NCBI GenBank assembly: GCA_031119205.1
Contig: JAVHYF010000019.1
Coordinates: 1 to 64,000, forward strand
DNA length: 64,000 nt
Direction: 5' to 3'
From: Moraxellaceae bacterium
GTDB taxonomy: Bacteria; Pseudomonadota; Gammaproteobacteria; Burkholderiales; Rhodocyclaceae
The notes under the pieces are model-generated. The model was not told the origin of the DNA and searched no databases. It worked only from the letters and a program-made list of their open reading frames with translations. Below are positions 31,875 through 43,298 of the stretch, piece after piece; position 1 is the stretch's first letter; every line of letters starts with the position of its first letter. Position numbers and translations under genes: made by a program.

Positions 31875-31889
31875 CGGCAAATCATGCCG
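31875..31889 (-). promoter_or_regulatory. CGGCA-N5-TGCCG dyad upstream of flhB
   Basis: Read on the minus strand: CGGCATGATTTGCCG, centred about 69 bases ahead of flhB. Nearly the same 15-mer (two differences, both in the centre) lies ahead of fliO at 41704-41718, with the same following CCC. A second overlapping dyad, ATTTGCCG-GGG-CGGCAAAT, covers 31864-31882. An operator or activator site shared by the two flagellar units is inferred. Confidence 0.4.
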
Positions 31890-31994
31890 GCAAGATAAGG
31901 CGCGAAAAGTCCCGCCTAATCGTGGCGCTACGGGTTAGTACGGAGTGGATTGCGAGTGAACCGCGCCGGACTTGCTGGCGGCTCGCAGACGGGA

Positions 31995-32231
31995 TCAGGC
32001 GTTGAAGCGGTGGATAGCAGCGTCCAGATCCGCAGCCAGGGGTGCAATGCAGATGGCGTCCAGCACTTCCTCGATCTGGCGGTGCGCCAGTTCGCTGCTG
32101 ACGCCGTCGCAGAAGGCAATGAAACGGGCTTCCTCGCGCGCAGCCTCGCCGGCACGCGCCGACTCGAACAGGGCGTTCAAGGCAATCAGCTGGGCAGCAA
32201 ACGCACCACCCTGCATGGCATGACCCGTCAT
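31995..32231 (-). CDS. 78-aa protein resembling a chemoreceptor hairpin tip
   Basis: Residues 11-50 read AAQLIALNALFESARAGEAA and onward, close to the MCP cytoplasmic tip pattern (A-Q-T-N-L-L-A-L-N-A-A-I-E-A-A-R-A-G-E). The rest of a receptor (sensor, membrane segments, HAMP, methylation helices) is absent. The remainder is helical, with RQIEEVLDAI near residues 51-60. GGAG lies 10 bases ahead of the ATG, so it looks expressed. It is upstream of flhB on the same strand, in the flagellar neighbourhood. It might bind CheA/CheW or be a decayed MCP remnant. I know no named family. Confidence 0.55.
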   Translation of the reverse strand: MTGHAMQGGAFAAQLIALNALFESARAGEAAREEARFIAFCDGVSSELAHRQIEEVLDAICIAPLAADLDAAIHRFNA

Positions 32232-32333
32232 CTTTTTGTGCTCCGCACGGTGATCGCTATGGTCATCGAGCCTCCTCCGGGCCCCAATAAAGCTTTAGCC
32301 CGCTTCTTTCCCCGGCGCAAGTCCAAGAAAAGA

Positions 32334-32356
32334 GCCGCCCCGCGAGGGGCGGCTTT
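32334..32356. terminator. Hairpin between the small flagellar-side ORF and the membrane protein gene
   Basis: GCCGCCCC-GCGA-GGGGCGGC is an 8-bp GC-only stem with a tetraloop. The minus-strand flank (TCTTTTCTT) is T-rich, so it could stop transcription in that direction; the plus-strand side has only TTT. The rest of 32232-32591 holds no gene that I can support. Confidence 0.6.
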
Positions 32357-32591
32357 CAAGGAGAGAGTCGATGCGTGGAGAAAACTCCACAATTGTGTTC
32401 ACGACGCGCTAGCCGCGAACTTTAGGAGCTCTTGGCCCTGCTGGCGCCATCGCGCCTCCCGGGCATTGCAATCAATGACTTGGCGCACATTCCCTTGCCG
32501 CTGCCAGACGCCGTAAAGCCCGGGTCGGTTAAACTCCCCACCCCTGCTCCGCTCGGCCGCAATGCCGTTGCCGCCTCCTTTTCAGTCCCCC

Positions 32592-33134
32592 ATGGCACTT
32601 CCCGAATCGTCCCGCCTGCGCCGCAAGGCGTTGGTCAGCCTCGCTTTCGCGCTGGTATGCCTGCTGGCCTGCCTCCCCTTGTTCCTGCAGGTCGAAGCAC
32701 TTTGGACCCGCACGGTGGGTCTCGATGGCATGGTGTTCCTCGCGGCCAGCTCGGCACTCGGGCTGGCCCTCGCCGCGCTACCCGTGCTCGCCGCCATCGG
32801 CCTGTTGCTGGCGGCCTTCTGGGCTGCGGAGAGCTGCTTTGCGGAGGGCAATCGTCCGCGCAGAGCGGAATGGGCGTTGGTGCTGCCGGCACTGCTGCTC
32901 AGCTATGCCCCTGCGATCGGCGCCCTGCGCCCCGCCTGGCAGGCCATCTCGCAAGGTTTCATCGCGCTGCGGAAACCGGACCGCGTCTATGCACTCGACA
33001 GCGACCCCTTCGGCTTCTTCATGGGTGTGTCTTACTGGCTGGTCGGTGCAGTGACGCTGGCCGTACTGGCCACGCTGTTCTGGCGTGCCCGCTTCCGTCG
33101 AAAGCCTGCACAGGAAAACCCGGCGCAGACATGA
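32592..33134 (+). CDS. Multi-pass membrane protein of unknown function
   Basis: A 180-aa hydrophobic protein starting MALPESSRLRRKALVSLAFALV; ATG 32562 would add ten Pro-rich residues. Membrane segments lie at about residues 14-33, 48-82 (two segments), 93-112 and 147-165. A charged, Tyr-containing loop lies between the last two. No catalytic motif is visible. Its stop overlaps the start of the MATE transporter gene (ATGA), so the two are translationally coupled. It may act with that pump, though nothing in the protein itself shows this. No family is recognised. Confidence 0.7.
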   Translation: MALPESSRLRRKALVSLAFALVCLLACLPLFLQVEALWTRTVGLDGMVFLAASSALGLALAALPVLAAIGLLLAAFWAAESCFAEGNRPRRAEWALVLPALLLSYAPAIGALRPAWQAISQGFIALRKPDRVYALDSDPFGFFMGVSYWLVGAVTLAVLATLFWRARFRRKPAQENPAQT

Positions 33135-34498
33135 GCGCGCCGCGCACGAAGGACCTGGTCCGCGCTGTCGCCGGCCACGGCTGGCCGGTGCTGGTGGCGC
33201 AGCTCGCCACCATGAGCACGACGGTCGTGGATACCGTCGTGGCCGGACGCAGCGGCACACTGGACCTCGCCGCGGTTGGCATCGGGGCGGGCATCTACAT
33301 ATCCGTCATGCTGGCCTTCGCCGGCATCGTGCAGGGCTTGACCCCGATTGCCGCACAGCACTTCGGCGCAAGACGTTTCGACCAGCTCGCAGCCAGCTTC
33401 CAGCAGGCGCTCTGGCTGGCCCTGTTGCTGGCCGGTATCGGTATGGCATTGCTGTGGTGGCCGGACTGGCTGCTGCGCCTGAGCAGCATGAGCGCGGAGG
33501 TGGAGTCGCGCACCCGCGCCTATCTGGACGTACTGGCTTTCGCCCTGCCCGGCACCCTGGTGTATCGCGCCTGCGGCGGCATGCTGAATGCCATCGGCCG
33601 GCCACGCATGCTCATGTTCTTCGGCCTCGCCAATGCCAGCGTGCACATCCTGCTGGCACCGGCGCTGGCTTTCGGCTGGCTGGGCCACACGCCACTGGGT
33701 GCGCAGGGCTGTGCGGCCTCGGCAGCTTTCATCATCAGCGTGCTGGCGCTGAGCTCACTCGTCTACCTGCATCGCTCCACGCACTCGCGGGAGCTGTCAC
33801 TGCTGCGCCACTGGCAGGCACCGCAGCTACGCAAGATGGGCGAACTGTTGCGCGTCGGCTTGCCGATCGGCATGTCAGCCTTCGTCGAGATGACGAGCTT
33901 CGCGCTGATCGCCCTGCTGGTCGCGCCGCTGGGCGCGGAGGCAGCCGGCGCGCACCGCGTGGTCGGCAGCTTCGCCGGCATCTGCTACATGCTGCCGCTG
34001 TCGATCTCTATCGCCACGCTGGCGCTGGTAGGCCAGGCGGCGGGCGCACAGGACTGGGCGCGCGTCCGCAAGACGGCACGTGCCGGCATCCTCATCGGCG
34101 CCGTGGCGTCCACGGTGCTCGGGCTGGCCTTGTGGGTGTCCGGCGAGATGCTCGTGCGGGCCTACACGCCCGATCCGCAGGTGCAGGCGCTGGCGATTGC
34201 ACTGGTAGGGCTGATCGCCTTCTACCAGCTCTTCGACGCAGTACAGACGGTTGCCGCGCAGGCACTACGCGGCCTGAAGATCACCGCCGTGCCGATGCTG
34301 GTGCATGTGTTCTGCTTCTGGGTGATCGGCCTGGCCGGCGGCTGGTGGCTGTGCTTCCGCGGCCTTGCTGCCGCCGACATTGCACCGCTGGGTCTAGCGG
34401 GATTCTGGTGGGCTGCGGTCTGTTCCACCATCTTTGCAAGCGTGGCCTTCTTCGGCTTGCTGCGCCACCACCTGAAGAAACTCGGACAACCGGGCTGA
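33131..34498 (+). CDS. MATE-family multidrug/toxin efflux transporter
   Basis: A 455-aa inner-membrane antiporter (Na+ or H+ coupled) with about 12 membrane segments arranged as two MatE halves. ATG 33131 overlaps the upstream stop and gives MSAPRTKDLVRAVAGHGWPVLVAQL. The first half shows TTVVDTVVAGRSGTLDLAAVG and GIVQGLTPIAAQHFGARR, the MatE repeat; the second begins near LLRVGLPIGMSAFVEMTSF. It resembles NorM/YdhE-like pumps. Substrates cannot be predicted. A hairpin follows the stop. Confidence 0.92.
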   Translation: MSAPRTKDLVRAVAGHGWPVLVAQLATMSTTVVDTVVAGRSGTLDLAAVGIGAGIYISVMLAFAGIVQGLTPIAAQHFGARRFDQLAASFQQALWLALLLAGIGMALLWWPDWLLRLSSMSAEVESRTRAYLDVLAFALPGTLVYRACGGMLNAIGRPRMLMFFGLANASVHILLAPALAFGWLGHTPLGAQGCAASAAFIISVLALSSLVYLHRSTHSRELSLLRHWQAPQLRKMGELLRVGLPIGMSAFVEMTSFALIALLVAPLGAEAAGAHRVVGSFAGICYMLPLSISIATLALVGQAAGAQDWARVRKTARAGILIGAVASTVLGLALWVSGEMLVRAYTPDPQVQALAIALVGLIAFYQLFDAVQTVAAQALRGLKITAVPMLVHVFCFWVIGLAGGWWLCFRGLAAADIAPLGLAGFWWAAVCSTIFASVAFFGLLRHHLKKLGQPG

Positions 34499-34529
34499 GG
34501 CCACGCACGAAGAGCGCAAGCAAAGGAAA

Positions 34530-34565
34530 GGGCCGCGACGGAAGATGCGAAATCCCTCGCGGCCC
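34530..34565 (+). terminator. Hairpin after the MATE gene
   Basis: GGGCCGCGA pairs with TCGCGGCCC (9 bp) around an 18-base loop. No T run follows on either strand, so termination is only suggested by position between convergent genes. Confidence 0.4.
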
Positions 34566-34623
34566 CTGATATGTCTTGTGCGCTGACCGGTAGCGTCACA
34601 AGGCGCAGCGCTTCAAGCTTTCC

Positions 34624-36414
34624 TCAGCCCGCGAGCCAACCATCACGCAGGCGTCGCGTCGCTGCCAGCACCTTGTCATCCATGCGTAGCTCGCAGGATT
34701 CCACGCGGGGGGCCATGAGCTTCACGGCAAAGCTCATCAGCTCATCGCGACGGAAGGCAGTCAGCTCGATGTCGTCACCCGCCTGGTAACGGGTCAGCAG
34801 GACATCGAGGTTGTTGCCCGTCACACGCAGACCATCCAGCGCAACCAGTTCGTCGCCAGCAGACAGCCCTGCGGCCTGCGCGGCGCCACCGTCCAGCACG
34901 TGCGTCAGCTTGAGCCCGCCACCCTCCGCACGGGTCTTCACGCCGAGGCCGGACGACAACAGACCGGTACGCCGTGCTAGCGATACACCAAAGGGTTTCA
35001 GCAAGGCGTCCAGTGGCACGTCGAGACTGCTATCCACCCACAGCGCGAGCTGGCGTCGCACGTCGACACCAGTGGCGGCCTCGATGATCGCGGGCATCTC
35101 GTCTTCCTCGACACCACGGCCGGCCTGCGCATAGTCGTTCCACAGATGACGCATCACATCGTCCAGCGAACGACGCCCGCGCGTCTCGGCGCGGATCGTC
35201 AGGTCGAGGCCGGCGGCGATCAGCGAGCCCTTGGTGTAGTAGCTGACGATGGCATTCGGCGAGTTCTCGTCCTGGCGGTAGTACTTGATCCAGGTATCGA
35301 AGGAGCTCTCGGCCACGGTCTGCTTCTTGCGCCCCGCGCCACGCTCAACCATGGCGATGGTCTTGGCGAGCAAGGTCAGGTACTCGGCAGGTGCGATGAC
35401 GCCGCTGCGTACCAGCGCGATGTCGTCGTAATACGAGGTGAAGCCCTCGAACACCCATAGCAAGCGCGTGTAGCTCTCTTCGTTCAGGCGGTACGGCCGG
35501 AATGCGGCGGGCTGGATGCGCTTGACGTTCCAGGAGTGGAAGTACTCGTGGCTGCACAGCCCGAGGAAGCCGCGGTAAGCATCGCCCATCGCCGCATCCT
35601 TCACCGGCAGGTCGTTCCGCGAGCACAGCAGCGCCGTGCTGTCACGGTGCTCCAGGCCGCCATAACCATCGCCGACGGCCATGGTCAGGAACAGGTAGCG
35701 CTGGAACGGCGCTTCACCGCCGAAGAAGTCGATCTGCCACTGGCAGATGCGCGACAGGTCGTCCGCCAGGCGTTTCGCGTCGAATCGTGCGCGGCCAGTC
35801 ACCGCCATCTCGTGAGGAACACCACCAGCCTTGAACGTCACGCTCTGGTACGTACCCATCTCGACCGGATGATCGACCAGGGTGTCGTAGTCCGGCGCAC
35901 GGTAAAGACCGAACTCGCCGCGCTTGGCAGCACCCTTTGCGCCCCGTGCGGTCGGCAAAGTGGTGGCCACCTTCCAGGCAGAGAATCCAGCGCCGCGCGG
36001 GCGACGGATGTCCACGAAATGCGGCAGCGCCTCCTGGCCTTCAACCTGCAGGAACATCTGCGTGCCATTGAAGAAGGCATGCGTCTGGTCCAGGTGCGCG
36101 CAACGCACCGACAGGTCCCAGGCGTAGACGGTGTATTCGATGCGCACCGCTTCACCGGCCTTCGGTCTGGCGGTGAGCCAGCGCTGCTTGTCCTGCTTGC
36201 GCAGCGCAAGGCTACGACCGCCCTGCGTCGCACTGATCTCCACGATGTTCTTGGCGAACTCCCGCACCATGTAGCTGCCGGGAATCCACACCGGCAGATT
36301 CAGCGCCAGCGGTTCGGTGCTCCCGGGGGTGACACTCAGAGTCACACGGAACAGGTGAGCCGGGGCGGAGAGGATCTCGACGGTGTAGTGGACGGCAGCG
36401 CTTTGACGGGGCAT
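34624..36414 (-). CDS. M61-family (glycyl) aminopeptidase with PDZ domain
   Basis: A 596-aa metallopeptidase. The zinc motif HEYFH (H289, E290, H293) is followed by SWNVKRIQPA, typical of family M61. The N-terminal beta-rich domain (about 5-180) begins VHYTVEILSAPAHLFRVTLSV, and a C-terminal PDZ domain lies at about 480-570 (LGVKTRAEGGGLKLTHVLDGGAAQ region). ATG 36414 is chosen by family start; ATG 36459 would add 15 residues. No clear signal peptide, so probably cytoplasmic. It stands alone between terminators. Physiological substrate unknown. Confidence 0.9.
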   Translation of the reverse strand: MPRQSAAVHYTVEILSAPAHLFRVTLSVTPGSTEPLALNLPVWIPGSYMVREFAKNIVEISATQGGRSLALRKQDKQRWLTARPKAGEAVRIEYTVYAWDLSVRCAHLDQTHAFFNGTQMFLQVEGQEALPHFVDIRRPRGAGFSAWKVATTLPTARGAKGAAKRGEFGLYRAPDYDTLVDHPVEMGTYQSVTFKAGGVPHEMAVTGRARFDAKRLADDLSRICQWQIDFFGGEAPFQRYLFLTMAVGDGYGGLEHRDSTALLCSRNDLPVKDAAMGDAYRGFLGLCSHEYFHSWNVKRIQPAAFRPYRLNEESYTRLLWVFEGFTSYYDDIALVRSGVIAPAEYLTLLAKTIAMVERGAGRKKQTVAESSFDTWIKYYRQDENSPNAIVSYYTKGSLIAAGLDLTIRAETRGRRSLDDVMRHLWNDYAQAGRGVEEDEMPAIIEAATGVDVRRQLALWVDSSLDVPLDALLKPFGVSLARRTGLLSSGLGVKTRAEGGGLKLTHVLDGGAAQAAGLSAGDELVALDGLRVTGNNLDVLLTRYQAGDDIELTAFRRDELMSFAVKLMAPRVESCELRMDDKVLAATRRLRDGWLAG

Positions 36415-36513
36415 GGAGGCTCGTGTGGCAGTGGGGTGACGCTTGAGTGTAACGCGCATTCAAAAAGCACGACGGCACGGCCAGGCGGGTACGAAAACCG
36501 ACATCCCATGAAA

Positions 36514-36541
36514 AAGGCGGGGGCATCCCTGTCCCCGCCTT
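36514..36541 (-). terminator. Terminator downstream of ybbA
   Basis: AAGGCGGGG and CCCCGCCTT form a 9-bp stem with a 10-base loop, followed on the minus strand by a run of five T. It lies 24 bases past the ybbA stop and before the M61 gene on the same strand. Confidence 0.82.
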
Positions 36542-36564
36542 CTGGTACCCATCCAGTCGGAAAC

Positions 36565-37263
36565 TCAGGCGCCGTGTGCTTCCACCGTGTCTTCGACCAT
36601 GCGACCGGCACGCAGACGCAACAGACGGTGGCAGGCACGCGCCAGTTGCTCGTCGTGGGTCACCAGCATCAGCGTCGTGCCGGATTCACGGTTGAGCTCG
36701 AATATCAGGTCGATGATCTGGCGCCCTGTCGCGGCATCCAGGTTGCCGGTCGGCTCGTCCGCCAGCAGCAGCGCCGGCTTCATGGCGAAGGCGCGAGCCA
36801 GCGCCACGCGTTGTTGCTCGCCACCGGAAAGGTGCTTGGGATAATGGGCCAACCGCTCTTTCAGTCCAACGCGCGCCAGCCAGCTTTCGGCCTGTTCCCG
36901 CGCGCCGCTACGGCCAGCCAGCTCCAGCGGCATCATCACGTTTTCCAGCGCGGTGAGCGCCGGCAGCAACTGGAAGGCCTGGAACACGAAGCCGATGTTC
37001 TCGCCCCGCACGCGGGCGCGGGCATCCTCGTTCAGCGCAAACAGGTCGTGCCCCGCCAGCCTCACGCTGCCACTGCTCGGAACATCCAGCCCCGCCAGCA
37101 GTCCCAGCAAGGTCGATTTGCCGGAACCGGAGGCGCCCACGATGGCCATGGTCTCGCCCGCAGCCACCGAGAAGTCGATCTCCTGCAGAATGTGCAGCGT
37201 GCCACCATCGGCCAGTGGCACCTGTTTGTTCAAACCACTCACCGCCAGAACGGGTTGAGACAT
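36565..37263 (-). CDS. ybbA: ABC transporter ATP-binding protein, YbbA/LolD type
   Basis: A 232-aa ATPase of the MacB/LolD subfamily. Walker A is GASGSGKST (about residues 43-51), the Q-loop is GFVFQAFQLLPALTALENV, the signature is LSGGEQQRVALARA (about 145-158), Walker B is ALLLADEPTGNLD and the H-loop is MLVTHDE. In E. coli, ybbA (ABC) is divergent from tesA exactly as here. The usual FtsX-like permease partner (YbbP) is not next to it: a terminator and then the M61 gene follow. Its ATG directly abuts the tesA ATG. Confidence 0.88.
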   Translation of the reverse strand: MSQPVLAVSGLNKQVPLADGGTLHILQEIDFSVAAGETMAIVGASGSGKSTLLGLLAGLDVPSSGSVRLAGHDLFALNEDARARVRGENIGFVFQAFQLLPALTALENVMMPLELAGRSGAREQAESWLARVGLKERLAHYPKHLSGGEQQRVALARAFAMKPALLLADEPTGNLDAATGRQIIDLIFELNRESGTTLMLVTHDEQLARACHRLLRLRAGRMVEDTVEAHGA

Positions 37264-37884
37264 ATGCGATTGTCCTTGTTACGCCTGCTGTTCTTCGTTT
37301 TCAGTCTTGCGGCTTCGTCCAGCGCTTTCGCCGCGACGAAGACGGTTCTCATCATGGGCGACAGCCTGTCGGCTGGCTACGGCATTGCCCAGCAATCCGC
37401 CTGGCCGGTGATTATCGGCCAACGCATCACCCAGGCAAAAATCCCCTACGCCGTCGCCAATGCCAGCATCAGCGGCGAGACAACCGCCGGCGGCCGCTCG
37501 CGCATCGACGCCGAACTGGCACGCCACAAGCCCGCCGTGGTCGTCATCGAACTCGGCGCCAACGATGGACTGCGTGGATTGTCGCTGAAGCAGATGCGCG
37601 ACAACCTGGACATGATGGTCAAGGCGTCGCAGAAGGCAGGGGCCCGCGTGATGCTGATCGGCATGCAGATGCCGCCGAACTTCGGCCAGAGCTATACCCA
37701 GAAGTTCCGCGACACCTTCAGCGATCTGGCGAAGGAACACAAGACCGCACTGCTCCCCTTCCTGATGGAAGGCTTCGCGGAAAAGCGCGAGTTGTTCCAG
37801 GCCGACGGCATACATCCGACGGCAGAAGCGCAGAAGACGATTGCGGACAACGTCTGGCCGGTGCTGCGGCCGCTGCTGAAGTAG
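37264..37884 (+). CDS. tesA: Periplasmic SGNH esterase / acyl-CoA thioesterase I
   Basis: A 206-aa GDSL hydrolase exported by a Sec signal (MRLSLLRLLFFVFSLAASSSAFA, cleaved about residue 23). Block I is VLIMGDSLSAGYGI with the nucleophilic Ser near residue 34, block III is ELGANDGLRG and block V is ADGIHPTAEAQ with the catalytic Asp/His. All match TesA/arylesterase. ATG 37264 follows the ybbA ATG (opposite strand) with zero bases between. The frame is open far upstream, but that is shadow sequence of the M61 and ybbA genes. Confidence 0.93.
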   Translation: MRLSLLRLLFFVFSLAASSSAFAATKTVLIMGDSLSAGYGIAQQSAWPVIIGQRITQAKIPYAVANASISGETTAGGRSRIDAELARHKPAVVVIELGANDGLRGLSLKQMRDNLDMMVKASQKAGARVMLIGMQMPPNFGQSYTQKFRDTFSDLAKEHKTALLPFLMEGFAEKRELFQADGIHPTAEAQKTIADNVWPVLRPLLK

Positions 37885-37917
37885 CCCGCGACGAACTGCG
37901 CAGCCCGTGCGGTGTAA

Positions 37918-38205
37918 CTAGCGCGTACCGGCCGGTGCTTCCGGCGTCTGCACGAAGACCTCACCCGGCTTGGTGAGGCCGAGTTCGAAGCGGGCACGCT
38001 CTTCGATGGCGTCGTAGCCCGTCTTCAGATCCTGCACTTCGGCGGCGGTGCCGGCGTTGCGGATCTCCAGCTTCTGGTTGGCATCCTGCATGCGCTGCAG
38101 CTGCGCCTGCGATTCCTGCACATGGCGCCAGCCGCCCTTGCCGAACCACAGCGGGTACTGCAAGGCAATCAACAGCGCGACGATGATCAGGGTGGGCCAA
38201 CGCAT
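37918..38205 (-). CDS. ftsB: Divisome protein FtsB (DivIC family)
   Basis: A 95-aa bitopic protein with a membrane segment at residues 4-20 (WPTLIIVALLIALQYPLWFG) and a periplasmic coiled coil (about 30-70) ending in the conserved AIEERARFELGLTKPGEVFV. FtsB joins FtsQ and FtsL in the division complex. ATG 38205 is the proper start; the TTG before it would add one residue. It follows eno on the same strand, the common eno-ftsB order in proteobacteria, but a hairpin lies between. Confidence 0.93.
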   Translation of the reverse strand: MRWPTLIIVALLIALQYPLWFGKGGWRHVQESQAQLQRMQDANQKLEIRNAGTAAEVQDLKTGYDAIEERARFELGLTKPGEVFVQTPEAPAGTR

Positions 38206-38239
38206 CAAGGGTCAGGAAGTCTCTTCTACCAGATACGAC

Positions 38240-38264
38240 AACGGGGGCCGACGGCCCCCGTTTT
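38240..38264 (-). terminator. Hairpin between eno and ftsB
   Basis: AACGGGGGCCG and CGGCCCCCGTT make an 11-bp near-perfect stem with a one-base loop. The downstream minus-strand tail has few T residues, so readthrough into ftsB is likely and it may act as an attenuating or RNA-stabilising hairpin. Confidence 0.55.
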
Positions 38265-38282
38265 GCTGCGACGGAGCTTAGT

Positions 38283-39587
<1,305 letters not shown>

Positions 39588-39609
39588 TCAATGCTTTGGG
39601 AGATTCGAC

Positions 39610-39915
39610 TTATTCAAACTTGGGCGGCGCCAGATCAACGAAGCGCAGTTCGGCAACCTCGTTCCACTGGGCCAGCACCGCCAGATGCGCAGGATGCTCG
39701 AAATACGAAAACAAGGCCTGTTCGTCGTCAAAACTGGCGAACAAACCGTAGTCCCACGCTTCGGCGTCCGGCGTCACGTTGAAGCCGTGACGCCATTCGC
39801 GAATGCCGGTTACATGGCCCGGCAAGGCGTTCATTGCTACGTGCACCGCTTTCACGGCTGGGGATTCTGCCGCAAAACCGGGTTTGAAACGAAACAGCAC
39901 AAGGTGCGTGATCAC
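39610..39915 (-). CDS. Dabb-family (stress-responsive dimeric alpha/beta barrel) protein
   Basis: A 101-aa protein beginning MITHLVLFRFKPGF, the typical Dabb start (xxHxVLFKFKxG). It continues with GHVTGIREWRHGFNVTPDAEAWDYGL and FSYFEHPAHLAVLAQW, both matching the family's second half. Such proteins dimerise as ferredoxin-like barrels; the biochemical role is generally unknown. It lies between pyrG and eno, where kdsA is found in many beta- and gammaproteobacteria. Confidence 0.82.
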   Translation of the reverse strand: MITHLVLFRFKPGFAAESPAVKAVHVAMNALPGHVTGIREWRHGFNVTPDAEAWDYGLFASFDDEQALFSYFEHPAHLAVLAQWNEVAELRFVDLAPPKFE

Positions 39916-39951
39916 CGTGACACCTGCATGAAACCGGCCGGAGTGACTCGT

Positions 39952-39985
39952 ACCTCGACACGCACCTCAACACACACCTCGCCAC

Positions 39986-39987
<2 letters not shown>
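39952..39987. repeat. Three imperfect 12-bp tandem repeats at the pyrG 3' end
   Basis: ACCTCGACACGC, ACCTCAACACAC and ACCTCGCCACTC follow each other without gap, the last overlapping the pyrG stop codon. The purine-rich reading (GAGGTGnGTG) is on the pyrG transcript just past the stop. Possibly slippage-derived; no function visible. Confidence 0.5.
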
Positions 39988-41692
<1,705 letters not shown>

Positions 41693-41703
41693 TCATCCCC
41701 GAG

Positions 41704-41718
41704 CGGCAGAATTTGCCG
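41704..41718 (+). promoter_or_regulatory. CGGCA-N5-TGCCG dyad upstream of fliO
   Basis: CGGCAGAATTTGCCG lies about 90 bases ahead of fliO in the pyrG/fliO divergent gap. It differs only at two central positions from the dyad ahead of flhB, and CCC follows in both. A common flagellar regulator site is the simplest reading. It does not fit the sigma-54 GG-N10-GC spacing (N8 here). Confidence 0.4.
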
Positions 41719-41800
41719 CCCAAACTCCCGCCTTATCCCGGCCTGGATGGCCGCTCCCAACAGCTAAATTTCGCCGCATCCGTTTCATTGGTCGGCACCC

Positions 41801-42226
41801 ATGCTGCATTCCGCGCGTCCCGTCTGTTTGCTATCGCTTGGCAGCATGCCGGCCCTGTGCCATGCACAGAGTACCGGCATGCCCTCTGCCGGCTCGAGCT
41901 TCATGCAGATGATCTTCGGCCTGGCCGTCGTGCTGGCCTGTCTGTATGGGGCTCTTCTCTTTCTGCGCAAGCTGCAACAGAAGGCCGGCCACGGAACCCA
42001 GGGCTTGAAGGTGCTGGGCGCAACCGCGGTCGGACCGCGTGAGCGCGTGGTCATGGTGTCTGTGGGCAAGCAGGTGCTGGTACTGGGCGTAGCTCCCGGC
42101 CGGATCAGCGCGCTGCACACGCTTGCGGCCGACGAGCTGCCCGAAGCGCCTGCTCCCGGCGTGCCGGTTGCCGGTGATTTCGCCAACCGCCTCAAGGCAT
42201 TCATGGAGCGTCGCCGTGAAGCCTGA
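41801..42226 (+). CDS. fliO: Flagellar protein FliO
   Basis: A 141-aa assembly factor that stabilises FliP in the flagellar export gate. A signal-like N-terminus ([23 protein letters not shown]) precedes one membrane segment at about residues 34-56 ([21 protein letters not shown]). The cytoplasmic domain has [21 protein letters not shown], the conserved FliO core. It is first in fliOPQR and overlaps fliP by 11 bases. fliMN, which usually precede it, are not present here. Confidence 0.92.
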   Translation: MLHSARPVCLLSLGSMPALCHAQSTGMPSAGSSFMQMIFGLAVVLACLYGALLFLRKLQQKAGHGTQGLKVLGATAVGPRERVVMVSVGKQVLVLGVAPGRISALHTLAADELPEAPAPGVPVAGDFANRLKAFMERRREA

Positions 42227-43004
42227 CGCCGTGAAGCCCGAGGTGCCCCCGGCCATGCCTGCCGCCTTCTTGCGCATCCTGCGCAGTCTCGTGCCGGCTC
42301 TGGGTTTGCTGCCCCTCGTCGCTGCCGCGCAAGGTGTACCGGCACTAACGACCACGCCTGCGCCCGGTGGCGGTACGACCTACAGCCTCAGCGTCCAGAC
42401 CCTGCTCATGCTGACCGCGCTGGGTTTCATCCCGGCCGCGGTGCTGATGATGACCAGCTTCACGCGGATCATCATCGTCTTCAGCCTGCTGCGCCACGCG
42501 CTGGGTACCCAGACCTCGCCGCCCAACCAGGTGATGCTGGGCCTGGCGCTGTTCCTCACCTTCTTCATCATGTCGCCGGTGCTGGATCGCGTGTACCAGG
42601 AGGCCTATGTGCCGATGTCGGAAAACCGCATCCAGTTCGACGAAGCGCTCAACCGCGCCAGCGTGCCGGTCAAGGCCTTCATGCTGAAACAGATCCGCGA
42701 GCCCGACCTGTCACTCTTCACCCGTCTGGCCAAGGTGCCGCGCGTAGAGAAAGCAGAGGATCTGCCGCTGCGTGTCATCGTGCCGGCCTTCGTCACCAGC
42801 GAACTGAAGACCGCCTTCCAGATCGGCTTCATCATCTTCCTGCCCTTCCTCATCATCGACATGGTGGTGGCCTCCGTCCTCATGTCGATGGGCATGATGA
42901 TGATGTCACCCGTCATCGTGTCGCTCCCTTTCAAGATCATGCTTTTCGTGCTGGTCGACGGCTGGAACCTGCTCGTCGGCACGCTGGTGAACAGCTTCGG
43001 CTGA
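42216..43004 (+). CDS. fliP: Flagellar export gate protein FliP
   Basis: A 262-aa export-pore subunit. I choose GTG 42216 because GGAG lies 7 bases ahead within fliO; ATG 42255 is an alternative giving 249 residues. A signal sequence ([22 protein letters not shown]) is followed by the family segment [20 protein letters not shown], the long mid-domain [21 protein letters not shown], and the C-terminal membrane pair. The order fliO-fliP-fliQ-fliR is standard. Confidence 0.96.
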   Translation: MKPDAVKPEVPPAMPAAFLRILRSLVPALGLLPLVAAAQGVPALTTTPAPGGGTTYSLSVQTLLMLTALGFIPAAVLMMTSFTRIIIVFSLLRHALGTQTSPPNQVMLGLALFLTFFIMSPVLDRVYQEAYVPMSENRIQFDEALNRASVPVKAFMLKQIREPDLSLFTRLAKVPRVEKAEDLPLRVIVPAFVTSELKTAFQIGFIIFLPFLIIDMVVASVLMSMGMMMMSPVIVSLPFKIMLFVLVDGWNLLVGTLVNSFG

Positions 43005-43028
43005 GTCACGTAAAAAAGGACTCCGCAC

Positions 43029-43298
43029 ATGACTCCCACCACCGTCGTCGCCCTTGGCCGCGAAGCGCTCGAAATCACCCTGATGGTCGCTGCCCCGCTG
43101 TTCCTGGCGGCACTGGCCACCGGCCTGATCATCAGCATCCTGCAGGCCGCGACGCAGATCAACGAAATGACCCTGTCGTTCGTGCCCAAGCTGGTGATCA
43201 TGTTCGTCACACTGATTCTGGCCGGCCCGTGGATGCTGACCATCATGACCGACTACATCCAGCGTCTGTTCGAGGCCATACCCTCGCTCATCGGCTAG
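43029..43298 (+). CDS. fliQ: Flagellar export gate protein FliQ
   Basis: An 89-aa protein with two membrane helices (about 16-40 and 50-75) that wraps the FliP/FliR pore. The sequence MTPTTVVALGREALEITLMVAAPLFLAAL and ATQINEMTLSFVPKL is typical. It starts 24 bases after fliP and its TAG stop abuts the fliR ATG. Confidence 0.96.
   Translation: MTPTTVVALGREALEITLMVAAPLFLAALATGLIISILQAATQINEMTLSFVPKLVIMFVTLILAGPWMLTIMTDYIQRLFEAIPSLIG

Noticed and set aside
31875-31889. Reading the flagellar dyad as a sigma-54 promoter
   Set aside because: GG and GC are separated by 8 bases, whereas sigma-54 needs 10.
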